Shown here one piece after another: positions 1 to 8,233 of a stretch of 64,000 nucleotides of DNA. This DNA is from Streptomyces sp. SLBN-31 (GTDB lineage: Bacteria; Actinomycetota; Actinomycetes; Streptomycetales; Streptomycetaceae): NCBI RefSeq assembly GCF_006715395.1, contig NZ_VFNC01000003.1, positions 310,001 through 374,000 on the forward strand, read 5' to 3'. Each line of letters starts with the position of its first letter. The first letter of the stretch is position 1. The notes below the pieces were generated by a model. That model had not been told where the DNA came from. It did not search any database and worked only from the letters and a program-made list of their open reading frames with translations. The position numbers were made by a program, and so were the translations under genes.

Positions 1-94
1 GGACTTGCGGGAGGGGGTAGGGGCGGTCGGTGCGGGGGCGGAAGCTGCTCCGGATCCCGAACTCAAAAGGGTTCGCCTCCTTGCGTAGGTCTGC

Positions 95-550
95 TTACAG
101 GTGTGCGAGCTTCTCCAGCACGGGGGCGGCGGCGCGCAGTGCGGCCCACTCGTCCTCGTCCAGGCCCTCGACCAAATCGGCCAGGAACGCGTTTCGCTTG
201 GCGCGGCTCTCCGCGAGCATGGCCTCGGCCTGTTCGGTCTTGGTGACGACCTTCTGGCGCCGGTCCTCGGGGTGCGGCTCCAGCCGGACCAGTCCCTTGG
301 CCTCCAGCAGCGCGACGATGCGGGTCATCGACGGCGGCTGGACGTGCTCCTTGCGGGCGAGCTCGCCCGGGGTGGCCTGTCCGCAGAGGGAGAGGGTGCC
401 CAGCACCGACATCTCGGTGGGGCTGAGCGACTCGTCGACCCGCTGGTGCTTCAGTCGACGGGACAGTCGCATGACGCCTGAGCGAAGCGAGTTCACGGCG
501 GCTACGTCGTCGCCATGGGTGAGGTCCGGCATGTCCTTAGCGTAACTCAT
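95..550 (-). CDS. MarR-family transcriptional regulator
   Basis: A 151-residue winged-helix regulator of the MarR family, which usually represses nearby efflux or stress genes and responds to small aromatic ligands. The recognition-helix region (ATPGELARKE...PPSMTRIV) and the wing with the DRRQ turn are clear, followed by the long C-terminal dimerisation helix. The frame stays open upstream to about 754, but the ATG at 550 (start MSYAKD) gives the normal family length, so I chose it. It diverges from the small ribbon-helix-helix gene at 684. Its target is probably itself or a neighbour outside the window; the ligand is unknown. Confidence 0.88.
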   Translation of the reverse strand: MSYAKDMPDLTHGDDVAAVNSLRSGVMRLSRRLKHQRVDESLSPTEMSVLGTLSLCGQATPGELARKEHVQPPSMTRIVALLEAKGLVRLEPHPEDRRQKVVTKTEQAEAMLAESRAKRNAFLADLVEGLDEDEWAALRAAAPVLEKLAHL

Positions 551-683
551 TACTCTCGCTAAACAAGCTGGCGCGCGGGAGGATTCCCGTGAATCCGGCC
601 ACTCAACCGAACCATCACCCGTACGAGTGAGACGGATGCGGAAAGTGAACGCCACCCCGCACCCGCCCGCGACCCTCGTCCTC

Positions 684-866
684 ATGGGGACCAGCGTGCT
701 CAGCCTGCGGATGGACGGGGAGCTGCTCGAACGGCTCCGGGACCGTGCGGCCAAAAGAGGAATGAGCGTCCAGGACTACGTGGTCCGGACGCTCATTCGG
801 GACGACTTCGACGAGCGGTTCCAGACCGCCGTCGAGGAGACGGAGAAATTCTACGGGGTCACGTGA
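684..866 (+). CDS. small ribbon-helix-helix (CopG-like) protein
   Basis: About 60 residues starting MGTSVLSLRM. An N-terminal beta strand (SVLSLRMDGELLERL) and two helices (RAAKRGMSVQDYVVRTLI) fit a ribbon-helix-helix DNA-binding fold like those of antitoxins and small repressors. The frame could start at 627, but that adds a proline-rich leader unlike the family, so I prefer the ATG at 684. It ends 8 bp before the stop of the convergent permease gene. No toxin gene lies beside it, so it is more likely a stand-alone regulator than an antitoxin. The role is inferred from fold only. Confidence 0.6.
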   Translation: MGTSVLSLRMDGELLERLRDRAAKRGMSVQDYVVRTLIRDDFDERFQTAVEETEKFYGVT

Positions 867-873
867 GCGGTGC

Positions 874-2325
874 TCACGTCAGGCCCAGGGCCGGCATCAG
901 GTAGTAGAAGCCGAACACCGCCGCGACGACGTACATCGCCACCGGGACCTCCCGCCCCCGGCCCGCGGCCAGGCGCAGGACGGCGAAGGTGAGGAAGCCC
1001 ATGCCGATGCCGTTGGTGATCGAGTAGGTGAACGGCATCATCACCATCGTCACGAAGGCCGGGATGGCGATCGTGTAGTCCGCCCAGTCGATCTCCTTGA
1101 CCGAGCCGGCCAGGATCAGGAAGCCGACCGCGAGCAGGGCCGGGGTGGCCGCCTGGGAGGGGACCATGGTGGCCACGGGGGTCAGGAACAGCGCGACGGC
1201 GAACAGCGCGCCGGTCACGACGTTCGCGAAGCCGGTGCGGGCGCCCTCGCCGACGCCGGCCGTGGACTCCACGAAGCAGGTGGTGGCGGAGGAGGAGCTG
1301 GCGCCGCCCGCGGCGACCGCGATGCCGTCGACGAAGAGGACCTTGTTGATGCCCGGCATCTCGCCGTTGGCGTTGGTCAGCTTCGCCTCGTCGCTGACGC
1401 CCATGATCGTGCCCATCGCGTCGAAGAAGCACGACAGCAGGACCGTGAAGACGAACAGGACACCGGTCAGCACGCCGACCTTGGAGAAGCCGCCGAACAG
1501 GCTGACCTTGCCGATCAGGCCGAAGTCGGGGGTCGCGAGCGGGTTGCCCGGCCACTTGGGCGTCGTCAGACCCCAGGACGGCACTTTCGCGACCGCGTTG
1601 ATGATCACGGCGAGGACCGTCATCGTCACGATCGAGATCAGGATCGCGCCGGGGACCTTGCGCACGATGAGCGCCAGGGTGAGCAGCGCGCCGAGGATGA
1701 AGACCAGCACCGGCCAGCCGTTGAGGTGACCGTCGGCACCGAGCTGGAGCGGGACGGTGGTCTGGGCGGCGTCCGGGATGCGCGAGACGAAGCCGGAGTC
1801 GACGAGCCCGATCAGCATGATGAACAGGCCGATACCGATCGAGATCGCCTTGCGCAGGCTGTAGGGGACGGCGTTCATGACGCGCTCGCGCAGGCCGGTG
1901 GCGACCAGCAGCATCACGACGAGACCCGCCAGGACGACCATGCCCATGGCGTCCGGCCACGACATCCGGGGCGCCAGCTGGAGCGCGACGACCGAGTTCA
2001 CGCCGAGGCCGGCGGCCAGCGCGATGGGCACGTTGCCGACGACGCCCATCAGCAGGGTGGTGAAGGCGGCCGTCACGGCGGTGGCGGTGACCAGCTGGCC
2101 GTTGTCCAGGTGGTGCCCGTACATGTCCTTCGCGCTGCCGAGGATGATCGGGTTCAGCACGATGATGTAGGCCATCGCGAAGAAGGTGGCGAAGCCGCCG
2201 CGGACCTCGCGGGCGAGGGTGCTGCCCCGCTCGGAGATCTTGAAGTGGCGGTCGAGCGCACCCGAGGCGGGGGTGTTCCCCGGCTGCTGCGGGGCGGTGG
2301 CCTTGGCGGGAGCCGAGGTGGGCAT
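874..2325 (-). CDS. NCS2 family purine permease (AzgA/PbuG type)
   Basis: A 483-residue polytopic membrane protein of the nucleobase:cation symporter 2 group. The N-terminal GGFATFFAMAYIIVLNP segment and the FFDAMGTIMGV motif are typical of the AzgA/PbuG subgroup that imports adenine, guanine or hypoxanthine with protons. Length and the even spread of hydrophobic segments fit a 12-14 helix transporter. The start at 2325 (MPTSAPAK) is followed by a short cytoplasmic tail. It is divergent from the DUF2530 gene across a 143-bp gap. The family call is firm; the exact purine cannot be read from sequence. Confidence 0.92.
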   Translation of the reverse strand: MPTSAPAKATAPQQPGNTPASGALDRHFKISERGSTLAREVRGGFATFFAMAYIIVLNPIILGSAKDMYGHHLDNGQLVTATAVTAAFTTLLMGVVGNVPIALAAGLGVNSVVALQLAPRMSWPDAMGMVVLAGLVVMLLVATGLRERVMNAVPYSLRKAISIGIGLFIMLIGLVDSGFVSRIPDAAQTTVPLQLGADGHLNGWPVLVFILGALLTLALIVRKVPGAILISIVTMTVLAVIINAVAKVPSWGLTTPKWPGNPLATPDFGLIGKVSLFGGFSKVGVLTGVLFVFTVLLSCFFDAMGTIMGVSDEAKLTNANGEMPGINKVLFVDGIAVAAGGASSSSATTCFVESTAGVGEGARTGFANVVTGALFAVALFLTPVATMVPSQAATPALLAVGFLILAGSVKEIDWADYTIAIPAFVTMVMMPFTYSITNGIGMGFLTFAVLRLAAGRGREVPVAMYVVAAVFGFYYLMPALGLT

Positions 2326-2468
2326 TGGATGTTCCTACGAGCAGAAGTGGACAGACGGAAACGGTTTCAGTATGAACATATGAATCCGGTAAACGCTATC
2401 TCCGCGCGTAGACCCGCTCTCACCCCGCCCGTCTCCCCCCGCGCCCTCCCGCCTCGTAAGCTGTGCCC

Positions 2469-2735
2469 ATGACGAAGTGGACCCCCAAGCACGAGGCGCC
2501 GGAGCCCCTTGAGGGCCCCGTCGTCCCGGTCATCACCGGCGGCACGATCCTCTGGTTCGTCCTCTTCCTCGTCCAGCTCCCCTTCTACGGCTGGTTCGAC
2601 GACCACGGACACACGTGGTGGCTGTGGACGTGTCTGGCCGGGGGTGTGCTCGGCCTGTACGGCGTCTACTTCGTCAGGAAGCGGGACGCGGCGATCAGGA
2701 GGTCGGCCGCCGCGGGACCGGAACCGGCCGAATAG
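2469..2735 (+). CDS. DUF2530 small membrane protein
   Basis: An 88-residue protein with two hydrophobic segments (VVPVITGGTILWFVLFLVQL and TWWLWTCLAGGVLGLYGVYF) joined by a short loop, matching the DUF2530 family of actinobacteria. The C-terminus is positively charged (RKRDAAIRR), so both ends are probably cytoplasmic. A GTG at 2463 is an alternative start two codons upstream. It lies 95 bp ahead of the P-type ATPase on the same strand and may share a promoter. No function is known for the family. Confidence 0.75.
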   Translation: MTKWTPKHEAPEPLEGPVVPVITGGTILWFVLFLVQLPFYGWFDDHGHTWWLWTCLAGGVLGLYGVYFVRKRDAAIRRSAAAGPEPAE

Positions 2736-2830
2736 GCCGTACGACCACCGCACGACTTCGCTCCTCCCCAGGTCGGATCTTCCGCGCACTCGGCGGGTGA
2801 AGCCGTAGATCCGCACGTACCGTCGAATGC

Positions 2831-5224
2831 ATGACCCACATCGACGCGGGCGCCGAACTCGACCCCGTGCACCCGCCCCGCACGCCGGTGGCGGCACGCG
2901 GTCTGACCGCGGCCGAGGTCGCCGAGCGGGTGTCCCGCGGACAGGTCAACGACGTACCGGTGCGCAGCAGCCGGTCGATCGGCGAGATCGTCCGGGCGAA
3001 CGTGTTCACCCGGTTCAACGCGATCATCGGCGTGCTCTGGCTGATCATGCTGTTCGTCGCGCCGTTCCAGGACAGCCTGTTCGGGTACGTGATCCTCGCC
3101 AACACCGGCATCGGGATCATCCAGGAGTGGCGTGCGAAACGGACCCTCGACTCGCTCGCCGTGATCGGGGAGGCCCGTCCCACGGTGCGGCGGGACGGGG
3201 TCGCCGCCCGGGTCGGCACCTCGGAGATCGTGCTCGACGACCTCATCGAGATCGGGCCCGGCGACAAGGCCGTCGTCGACGGGGTGTGCGTGGAGGCCGA
3301 CGGGCTGGAGATCGACGAGTCGCTGCTGACCGGGGAGGCCGACCCGGTGGTCAAACGGCCCGGGGACCAGGTGATGTCGGGCAGCTTCGTGGTCGCCGGC
3401 GGCGGCGCGTTCCAGGCCACCAAGGTGGGCCGCGAGGCCTACGCCGCCCAACTGGCCGAGGAGGCCTCCCGCTTCACCCTCGTCCACTCCGAGCTGCGCA
3501 CCGGCATCTCCACGATCCTCAAGTACGTCACGTGGATGATGATCCCGACCGCGATCGGGCTGGTCGTCAGCCAGCTCTTCGTCAAGCAGCACGGGTTCAA
3601 GGACTCCGTCGCCCGCACGGTCGGCGGGATCGTGCCCATGGTCCCAGAGGGGCTGGTGCTCCTCACCTCCGTCGCCTTCGCCATCGGCGTCATCCGACTT
3701 GGCCGAAAACAGTGCCTCGTCCAGGAGCTTCCGGCCATCGAGGGCCTGGCCCGCATCGACACCGTCTGCCTCGACAAGACCGGCACCCTCACCGAGGGCG
3801 GCATGGACGTCACCGAGCTCAGGCCGCTGCAGGGCGCCGACGAGTCCTACGTCCGCAAGGTGCTCGGCGCGCTCGGCGAGTCCGACCCGCGCCCCAACGC
3901 CTCGCTCCAGGCCGTCATCGACGCCTACCCGGACGTCGAGGACTGGCGCTGCACCGAGGCGCTGCCCTTCTCCTCCGCCCGCAAGTACAGCGGGGCCGCC
4001 TTCAGCGAGGGCAACGGCGAGTCCAGTACCTGGCTGCTGGGGGCGCCGGACGTCCTGCTCGCCGACGACGACCCGGCCCTCGCGGAGACCGAGCGTCTCA
4101 ACGAACAGGGACTGCGCGTGCTGCTGCTGGCCCGCACGCGGCGCGAGCTGGGCGACCCCGAGCCGGCGCGAGGTTCCCGCCCCACCGCCCTGGTCGTGCT
4201 GGAGCAGCGGTTGCGGCCCGACGCGGCCGACACCCTGCGCTACTTCGCCGAGCAGGACGTCCAGGCCAAGGTCATCTCCGGCGACAACGCGGTGTCGGTG
4301 GGCGCGGTGGCGGCGAAACTCGGGCTCACCGGCACCACGGTCGACGCCCGCGCGCTGCCGTCCGAGCAGGAGGAGATGGCGAAGTCCCTCGACGAGGGCA
4401 CCGTCTTCGGGCGGGTCACCCCGAAGCAGAAGCGGGACATGGTGGGCGCGCTGCAGTCGCGCGGGCACGCCGTCGCCATGACCGGCGACGGCGTGAACGA
4501 CGTTCTGGCGCTGAAGGACGCCGACATCGGGGTGTCGATGGGGTCGGGGTCCGAGGCGACGCGGGCCGTGGCGCAGATCGTGCTGCTCGACAACAGCTTC
4601 GCGACCCTGCCCTCGGTGGTGGCGGAGGGCCGGCGGGTCATCGGCAACATCACGCGGGTGGCGACCCTGTTCCTGGTGAAGACGGTCTACTCCGTGCTGC
4701 TGGCGATCCTGGTGGTCTGCTGGCAGGTCGAGTACCCGTTCCTGCCCCGTCACCTGACGCTGCTGTCCACCCTGACCATCGGTGTCCCGGCCTTCTTCCT
4801 CGCCCTGGCGCCCAACAAGGAGCGGGCGAAACCGCACTTCGTGCGGCGGGTGATGCGGTACTCGGTGCCGGGCGGGGTGGTGGCCGCGGTCGCGACCTTC
4901 GTGACATATCTGATAGCCCGTCACCACTACACGGGGGCCGGTCAGTTGGACGCGGAGACCAGCGCGGCGACCCTGACGCTCTTCCTGATCTCCATGTGGG
5001 TTCTGGCGATCATCGCCCGTCCCTACACCTGGTGGCGGATCGCGCTGGTCGCCTCGATGGGCGTGGCGTTCCTCTTCGTGCTCGTCGTGCCGTCGTTGCA
5101 GCACTTCTTCGCGCTGAAGCTGGTCGGCGTGACGATGCCGTGGATCGCGGTCGGCATCGCGGCGGTGGCGGCGGTCGCCCTGGAGTTCCTGTGGAAGTGG
5201 GTCGACCGCCGCTTTCCCGCCTAG
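2831..5224 (+). CDS. CtpE-like P-type cation ATPase
   Basis: A 797-residue P-type ATPase. Visible marks are the actuator-domain TGEA (LLTGEADPV), PEGL in the ion-binding helix M4, the phosphorylated aspartate in DKTGTLT (Asp315), and the hinge GDGVNDVLALKDADIGV. PEGL rather than CPC argues against a heavy-metal pump. Length and layout match mycobacterial CtpE (about 797 residues), a calcium-importing pump, so calcium is my best guess. The ATG start gives a short N-terminal regulatory tail before the first helices. It converges on the secreted-protein gene at 5240. Confidence 0.9.
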   Translation: MTHIDAGAELDPVHPPRTPVAARGLTAAEVAERVSRGQVNDVPVRSSRSIGEIVRANVFTRFNAIIGVLWLIMLFVAPFQDSLFGYVILANTGIGIIQEWRAKRTLDSLAVIGEARPTVRRDGVAARVGTSEIVLDDLIEIGPGDKAVVDGVCVEADGLEIDESLLTGEADPVVKRPGDQVMSGSFVVAGGGAFQATKVGREAYAAQLAEEASRFTLVHSELRTGISTILKYVTWMMIPTAIGLVVSQLFVKQHGFKDSVARTVGGIVPMVPEGLVLLTSVAFAIGVIRLGRKQCLVQELPAIEGLARIDTVCLDKTGTLTEGGMDVTELRPLQGADESYVRKVLGALGESDPRPNASLQAVIDAYPDVEDWRCTEALPFSSARKYSGAAFSEGNGESSTWLLGAPDVLLADDDPALAETERLNEQGLRVLLLARTRRELGDPEPARGSRPTALVVLEQRLRPDAADTLRYFAEQDVQAKVISGDNAVSVGAVAAKLGLTGTTVDARALPSEQEEMAKSLDEGTVFGRVTPKQKRDMVGALQSRGHAVAMTGDGVNDVLALKDADIGVSMGSGSEATRAVAQIVLLDNSFATLPSVVAEGRRVIGNITRVATLFLVKTVYSVLLAILVVCWQVEYPFLPRHLTLLSTLTIGVPAFFLALAPNKERAKPHFVRRVMRYSVPGGVVAAVATFVTYLIARHHYTGAGQLDAETSAATLTLFLISMWVLAIIARPYTWWRIALVASMGVAFLFVLVVPSLQHFFALKLVGVTMPWIAVGIAAVAAVALEFLWKWVDRRFPA

Positions 5225-5239
5225 CGTTCGCGTGCCGGG

Positions 5240-6109
5240 TTACTTCACGTCGACGTAGTCACCGGTCGCCGAGACGGCCGGGGTGGTCGAGGTGCCCTCG
5301 AAACGGAAGCGCCAGTAGCCGTCGGACGCCGCGGTGGCGGTGGCCTTCACGTTGCCGTACTTGTCCGAGTACACCGTCTTGACCGTGGTGTAGGTACTCG
5401 TACCGGCCTTGCGGAACTGCAGCTTCACCGGCTGGTTGGTGTAGCCGTGGTACGCGTTGTCCTCCCAGTTGGCCCGGGAGAGCTTGCCGGTCGAGGTGAT
5501 CGTCCTGCCCTTGTAGACGGGCTCCGGACCGGCGTTCACCGTCAGCTTGGAGTAGCGCTGGACCAGCGTGGAGCCGAGGTCGCCCTGCAGGGAGTAGTCG
5601 TTGGTGCTGTACTGCACCGCGAGCCCGGCGGCCGACCACTTGCCCGCGTCGGCGTTCATCAGGTCGCCGTCGGCCGGGTAGATGTCGATCTTGCCCGAGC
5701 AGTTGGCGGTGGTGTCGGTGACCGGGGTGCAGGTCGCCGGGTCCACGCCGCCGAGCACGTTGGTCGGGTTGTCGAGCGTGCCCTTGTAGATGATCGGGCC
5801 GTTGTCGAAGTCGTCCGACGAGAGGTCGTAGTTCGCCCCGTGGGTCAGCGTGTAGGTGACCGTGGTGCTGACGTGGTTCGTCGTGCCGACCTTGATCGCG
5901 GAGGCGATCTTGAGGTTCGAGAAGGTGACGCCGAGGTCGGCCGCCGTGGTGGCGGTGGTGGCGCCGAACGTGGTCCTGCCGTGCGCGGCGAGGATCTTCG
6001 CGGTCTCCGCCTGGTAGGTGGCGGAGCCGGCGGCCTGCGAGGCCGGCGCGGCGAAGGCGGTGAGGGCCAGGGCGCCGGAGACGGCGGCCACAGTGGCACG
6101 TATACGCAT
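5240..6109 (-). CDS. secreted protein, tandem paralogue 1
   Basis: A 289-residue exported protein of unknown function. MRIRATVAAVSGALALTAF with a following ASQA site is a Sec signal peptide. The middle domain holds two cysteines (ATC and ANC) that could form a disulfide. The last 100 or so residues, starting near SKLTVNAGPEP and ending GDYVDVK, are shared with the two neighbouring genes and look like an immunoglobulin-like beta domain. The start at 6109 follows a GGGGAA ribosome site; the frame open to 6154 is not needed. A hairpin-bearing leader lies upstream. It probably has its own promoter because a terminator-like stem separates it from the 6283-7218 gene. Confidence 0.82.
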   Translation of the reverse strand: MRIRATVAAVSGALALTAFAAPASQAAGSATYQAETAKILAAHGRTTFGATTATTAADLGVTFSNLKIASAIKVGTTNHVSTTVTYTLTHGANYDLSSDDFDNGPIIYKGTLDNPTNVLGGVDPATCTPVTDTTANCSGKIDIYPADGDLMNADAGKWSAAGLAVQYSTNDYSLQGDLGSTLVQRYSKLTVNAGPEPVYKGRTITSTGKLSRANWEDNAYHGYTNQPVKLQFRKAGTSTYTTVKTVYSDKYGNVKATATAASDGYWRFRFEGTSTTPAVSATGDYVDVK

Positions 6110-6138
6110 GTGTTCCCCAGTTGGAGAAAGTGATTGTG

Positions 6139-6170
6139 GAGCCTGTTGGCTCACGGGATCAGATCCGTGA
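6139..6170 (-). promoter_or_regulatory. paired hairpins upstream of paralogue 1
   Basis: On the plus strand GAGCC-TGTT-GGCTC (6139-6152) forms a perfect 5-bp hairpin. It is followed at once by a second inverted repeat, ACGGGATC-A-GATCCGT (6153-6168), with one bulge. The same arrangement recurs at 8118-8150 upstream of the third paralogue with matching changes in both arms. It lies 30-60 bases before the start codon, in the leader or promoter. Could be a protein operator or a structured RNA. Confidence 0.5.
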
Positions 6171-6192
6171 CGGATGTGGGGGGTTGTACGGA

Positions 6193-6254
6193 TGGGGCGG
6201 ATTTTTGTCCGAGGATTGCGAACTCATTGCGAATCCCGGACGAAATCCGCCCCA
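6193..6254 (-). terminator. stem-loop after paralogue 2
   Basis: TGGGGCGGATTT...GTCCG (from 6193) pairs with CGGAC...AAATCCGCCCCA (to 6254), giving a long GC-rich stem with a small internal mismatch and a loop of about 25 bases. It lies about 30 bp past the stop of the 6283-7218 gene on the minus strand, where a factor-independent terminator or RNA-stabilising stem would sit. No clear U-tract follows. Confidence 0.55.
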
Positions 6255-6282
6255 ACACGCCTGCTCTGTGCCTACTTCACGC

Positions 6283-7218
6283 CTACTTCACGTCGACGTA
6301 GTCACCGGCGGCGTTGACCGCGGGGGTGGTCGAGGTGCCCGCGAAGGAGTACCGGAAGTAGCCGTCGACCGTGGCCTTCGTCGTCGTCTTCAGGTTGCCC
6401 GTCGAGTCCGACGTGATGGTCTTCAGCGTCGTGTAGGTGCTGGAGCCGCTCTTGCGGAACTGCAGCTTCACGGACTGGTTGGTGTAGCCGTGGTACTTGA
6501 GGTCGTCCCAGTTGGCGCGGGACAGCTTGCCGGTGACCGTGACGGTCTTGCCCTTGGTCACCGGCTCCGGCGAGGCGTTGACCGTCAGCTTCGAGTAGCG
6601 CTGCAGCCTGGTCGTGCCAAGGTTGTCCTGGGAGGCGAAGCCGACCTTGCTGAAGTCGATGTCCTCGGACGTCGGGTCCTGGTCGTTCCAGTCGATGGCG
6701 TAGCCGTCGGCCTTCCAGGTGGTGGCGTCGGCGTTGCCCAGCAGGTCGATGTCCGGGTAGACGTCGACGGTGCCCTTGCAGCTGGCGGTGGTCGACGAGG
6801 TGTCGGTGCAGGTCGGCCAGTCGTCGCCGAAGAGCAGGTTGTCCGGGTCGTCGTAGGAGCCGCGGTAGATCTCCACGTCCAGCCAGACGGCGGGGTCGTT
6901 GACGTCGAAGCCGGCGTCGTGGGTGACGGTGTACGTCACCGGGACGGAGACCTTGTTCGCGACGCCCACGACGATCGGCTTGCCGCTGTTGATCTTCACG
7001 TTGGAGAACGTGAGGTTGATCGCGTACGGGGTGCCGGTGTCGGCGGTGGCCGTGGTGAAGGCGGACTTGGTGTGCGCGGCCTGCTTGACGGCCTGGGTGG
7101 CCCGGGCGATGTCGTCCTTGCCCAGCGAGGGGCCGTCGGCGGCCTGCGCGGCGGGCACGACGAGAGCGGCCAGGGCCAGGGCGCCGGTGACGGCGGCCAC
7201 GGTGGTGCGAATACGCAT
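6283..7218 (-). CDS. secreted protein, tandem paralogue 2
   Basis: A 311-residue exported protein with a Sec signal peptide (MRIRTTVAAVTGALALAAL, cleavage near AQAAD). The N-terminal two thirds are acidic and contain two cysteines (TCTD, SCKG). The C-terminal 100 residues (SKLTVNASPEP to GDYVDVK) are nearly the same as in the gene at 7268-8047. The start at 7218 has a GAGGACAC ribosome site, while upstream in-frame codons give a proline-rich non-signal leader. It follows the third paralogue by 49 bp with no hairpin leader of its own, so the two are likely co-transcribed. Function unknown; cell-surface or extracellular binding is a guess. Confidence 0.82.
   Translation of the reverse strand: MRIRTTVAAVTGALALAALVVPAAQAADGPSLGKDDIARATQAVKQAAHTKSAFTTATADTGTPYAINLTFSNVKINSGKPIVVGVANKVSVPVTYTVTHDAGFDVNDPAVWLDVEIYRGSYDDPDNLLFGDDWPTCTDTSSTTASCKGTVDVYPDIDLLGNADATTWKADGYAIDWNDQDPTSEDIDFSKVGFASQDNLGTTRLQRYSKLTVNASPEPVTKGKTVTVTGKLSRANWDDLKYHGYTNQSVKLQFRKSGSSTYTTLKTITSDSTGNLKTTTKATVDGYFRYSFAGTSTTPAVNAAGDYVDVK
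6295..6471. repeat. near-identical segment, copy A
   Basis: This 177-bp stretch, coding for the end of the shared C-terminal domain of paralogue 2, differs from 7280-7456 at only six positions by eye, while the rest of the two genes is very different. This suggests recent duplication or gene conversion of the domain-coding end. Confidence 0.85.
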
Positions 7219-7267
7219 GTGTGTCCTCGGATGAAAAGGAGGGGGTGTTGCAGGCGGGTGACGCCGC

Positions 7268-8047
7268 TTACCGCACGTCGACGTAGTCACCGGTGGCGCT
7301 GACCGCCGGGGTGGTCGAGGTGCCCGCGAAGGAGTACCGGAAGTAGCCGTCGGCCGTGGCCTTCGTCGTGGTCTTCAGGTTGCCCGTCGAGTTCGACGTG
7401 ATGGTCTTCAGCGTCGTGTAGGTGCTGGAGCCGCTCTTGCGGAACTGCAGCTTCACCGGCTGGGCGGAGTAGCCGGCGTAGGCGCCGGTCTCCCAGTTGG
7501 CGCGGGACAGCTTGCCGGTGACCGTGATGGTCTTGCCCTTGGTCACAGGCTCCGGCGACGCGTTGGCCGTCAGCTTCGAGGCGCGCTGGACGGAGAAGGA
7601 CTTGGCGTTGTCCTTCTGGACGTAGTCGGCGTCCTTGCCCGTGGCGATCGCCCAGACCTTCCAGCTGCCGGCCACCTTGTTGATGAGGTTGTAGCCGGGC
7701 TCCATGTCGAAGGTCGACTTGCACGTCGAGGTGGTGGCGTTGACGGCGGTGCAGGTGGCGCGGTGGTCGCTGCTGTTGGCGACGGCGCCGCTGTCCGACG
7801 AGTCGATGTTCGCCCCGTGGTACAGGATGGCCTGCGCCCAGTCGACGCCGGAGGCGTCCTTGACGGTGAAGCTGACGGTGATCGTCTTTGTGGCCGTCGG
7901 TCCGACGACGACCGCCTTGCCGCCGTTCACCACGACGTTCGAGATGGCGGTGTCGCCCTCGACCTCGTCGGCGTGCGCCGCGGGCACGGCGAGGGCGGTG
8001 ATGGCCAGGGCGCCGGAGAGGGCGGCCACGGTGGCACGAATACGCAT
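7268..8047 (-). CDS. secreted protein, tandem paralogue 3
   Basis: A 259-residue exported protein with a Sec signal peptide (MRIRATVAALSGALAITAL, cleavage after AHA). The central domain is shorter than in the other two copies but keeps two cysteines (ATCTA, STCKS). The C-terminal domain (SKLTANASPEP to GDYVDVR) is shared. A GGGGAACAC ribosome site precedes the ATG at 8047. It is the promoter-proximal member of a probable two-gene unit with 6283-7218, with the hairpin leader at 8118-8150 upstream. The family occurs in streptomycetes as hypothetical secreted proteins; I cannot name a function. Confidence 0.82.
   Translation of the reverse strand: MRIRATVAALSGALAITALAVPAAHADEVEGDTAISNVVVNGGKAVVVGPTATKTITVSFTVKDASGVDWAQAILYHGANIDSSDSGAVANSSDHRATCTAVNATTSTCKSTFDMEPGYNLINKVAGSWKVWAIATGKDADYVQKDNAKSFSVQRASKLTANASPEPVTKGKTITVTGKLSRANWETGAYAGYSAQPVKLQFRKSGSSTYTTLKTITSNSTGNLKTTTKATADGYFRYSFAGTSTTPAVSATGDYVDVR
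7280..7456. repeat. near-identical segment, copy B
   Basis: Partner of 6295-6471: 177 bp with six differences by eye, covering the C-terminal domain end of paralogue 3. Any differences between the two copies are mostly silent. Confidence 0.85.
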
Positions 8048-8117
8048 GTGTTCCCCACGTGGAGTGGGACCCCGGACGGTGGTCGTCCCCCGGCCGGCCG
8101 GGGCCCAAGTGATCAGA

Positions 8118-8150
8118 GAGTCTGTTGACTCGCGTGATCAGATCCACGAG
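8118..8150 (-). promoter_or_regulatory. paired hairpins upstream of paralogue 3
   Basis: On the plus strand GAGTC-TGTT-GACTC (8118-8131) is followed by CGTGATC-A-GATCCACG (8133-8148). Compared with 6139-6170 the loop TGTT is kept and the arms change together (GAGCC/GGCTC to GAGTC/GACTC). The flank GGTTGTAC downstream is also kept. It lies about 70-100 bases before the start at 8047. Confidence 0.5.
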
Positions 8151-8233
8151 AGAAGGGAATGGTTGTACAGACGTAAAAAATTTGTGCGGGAAATTTTGAG
8201 ATCATGGACGTCCGGTTACGACGACGGGGTGCG

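Noticed and set aside
1..94. End of a further gene at the window edge
   Set aside because: I see no frame with a recognisable product in these 94 bases; probably intergenic.
627..866. Toxin-antitoxin pair
   Set aside because: The small ribbon-helix-helix protein has no adjacent toxin-like gene.
2666..5104. 812-codon open frame opposite the P-type ATPase
   Set aside because: The plus-strand ATPase has all catalytic motifs, so this is its shadow.
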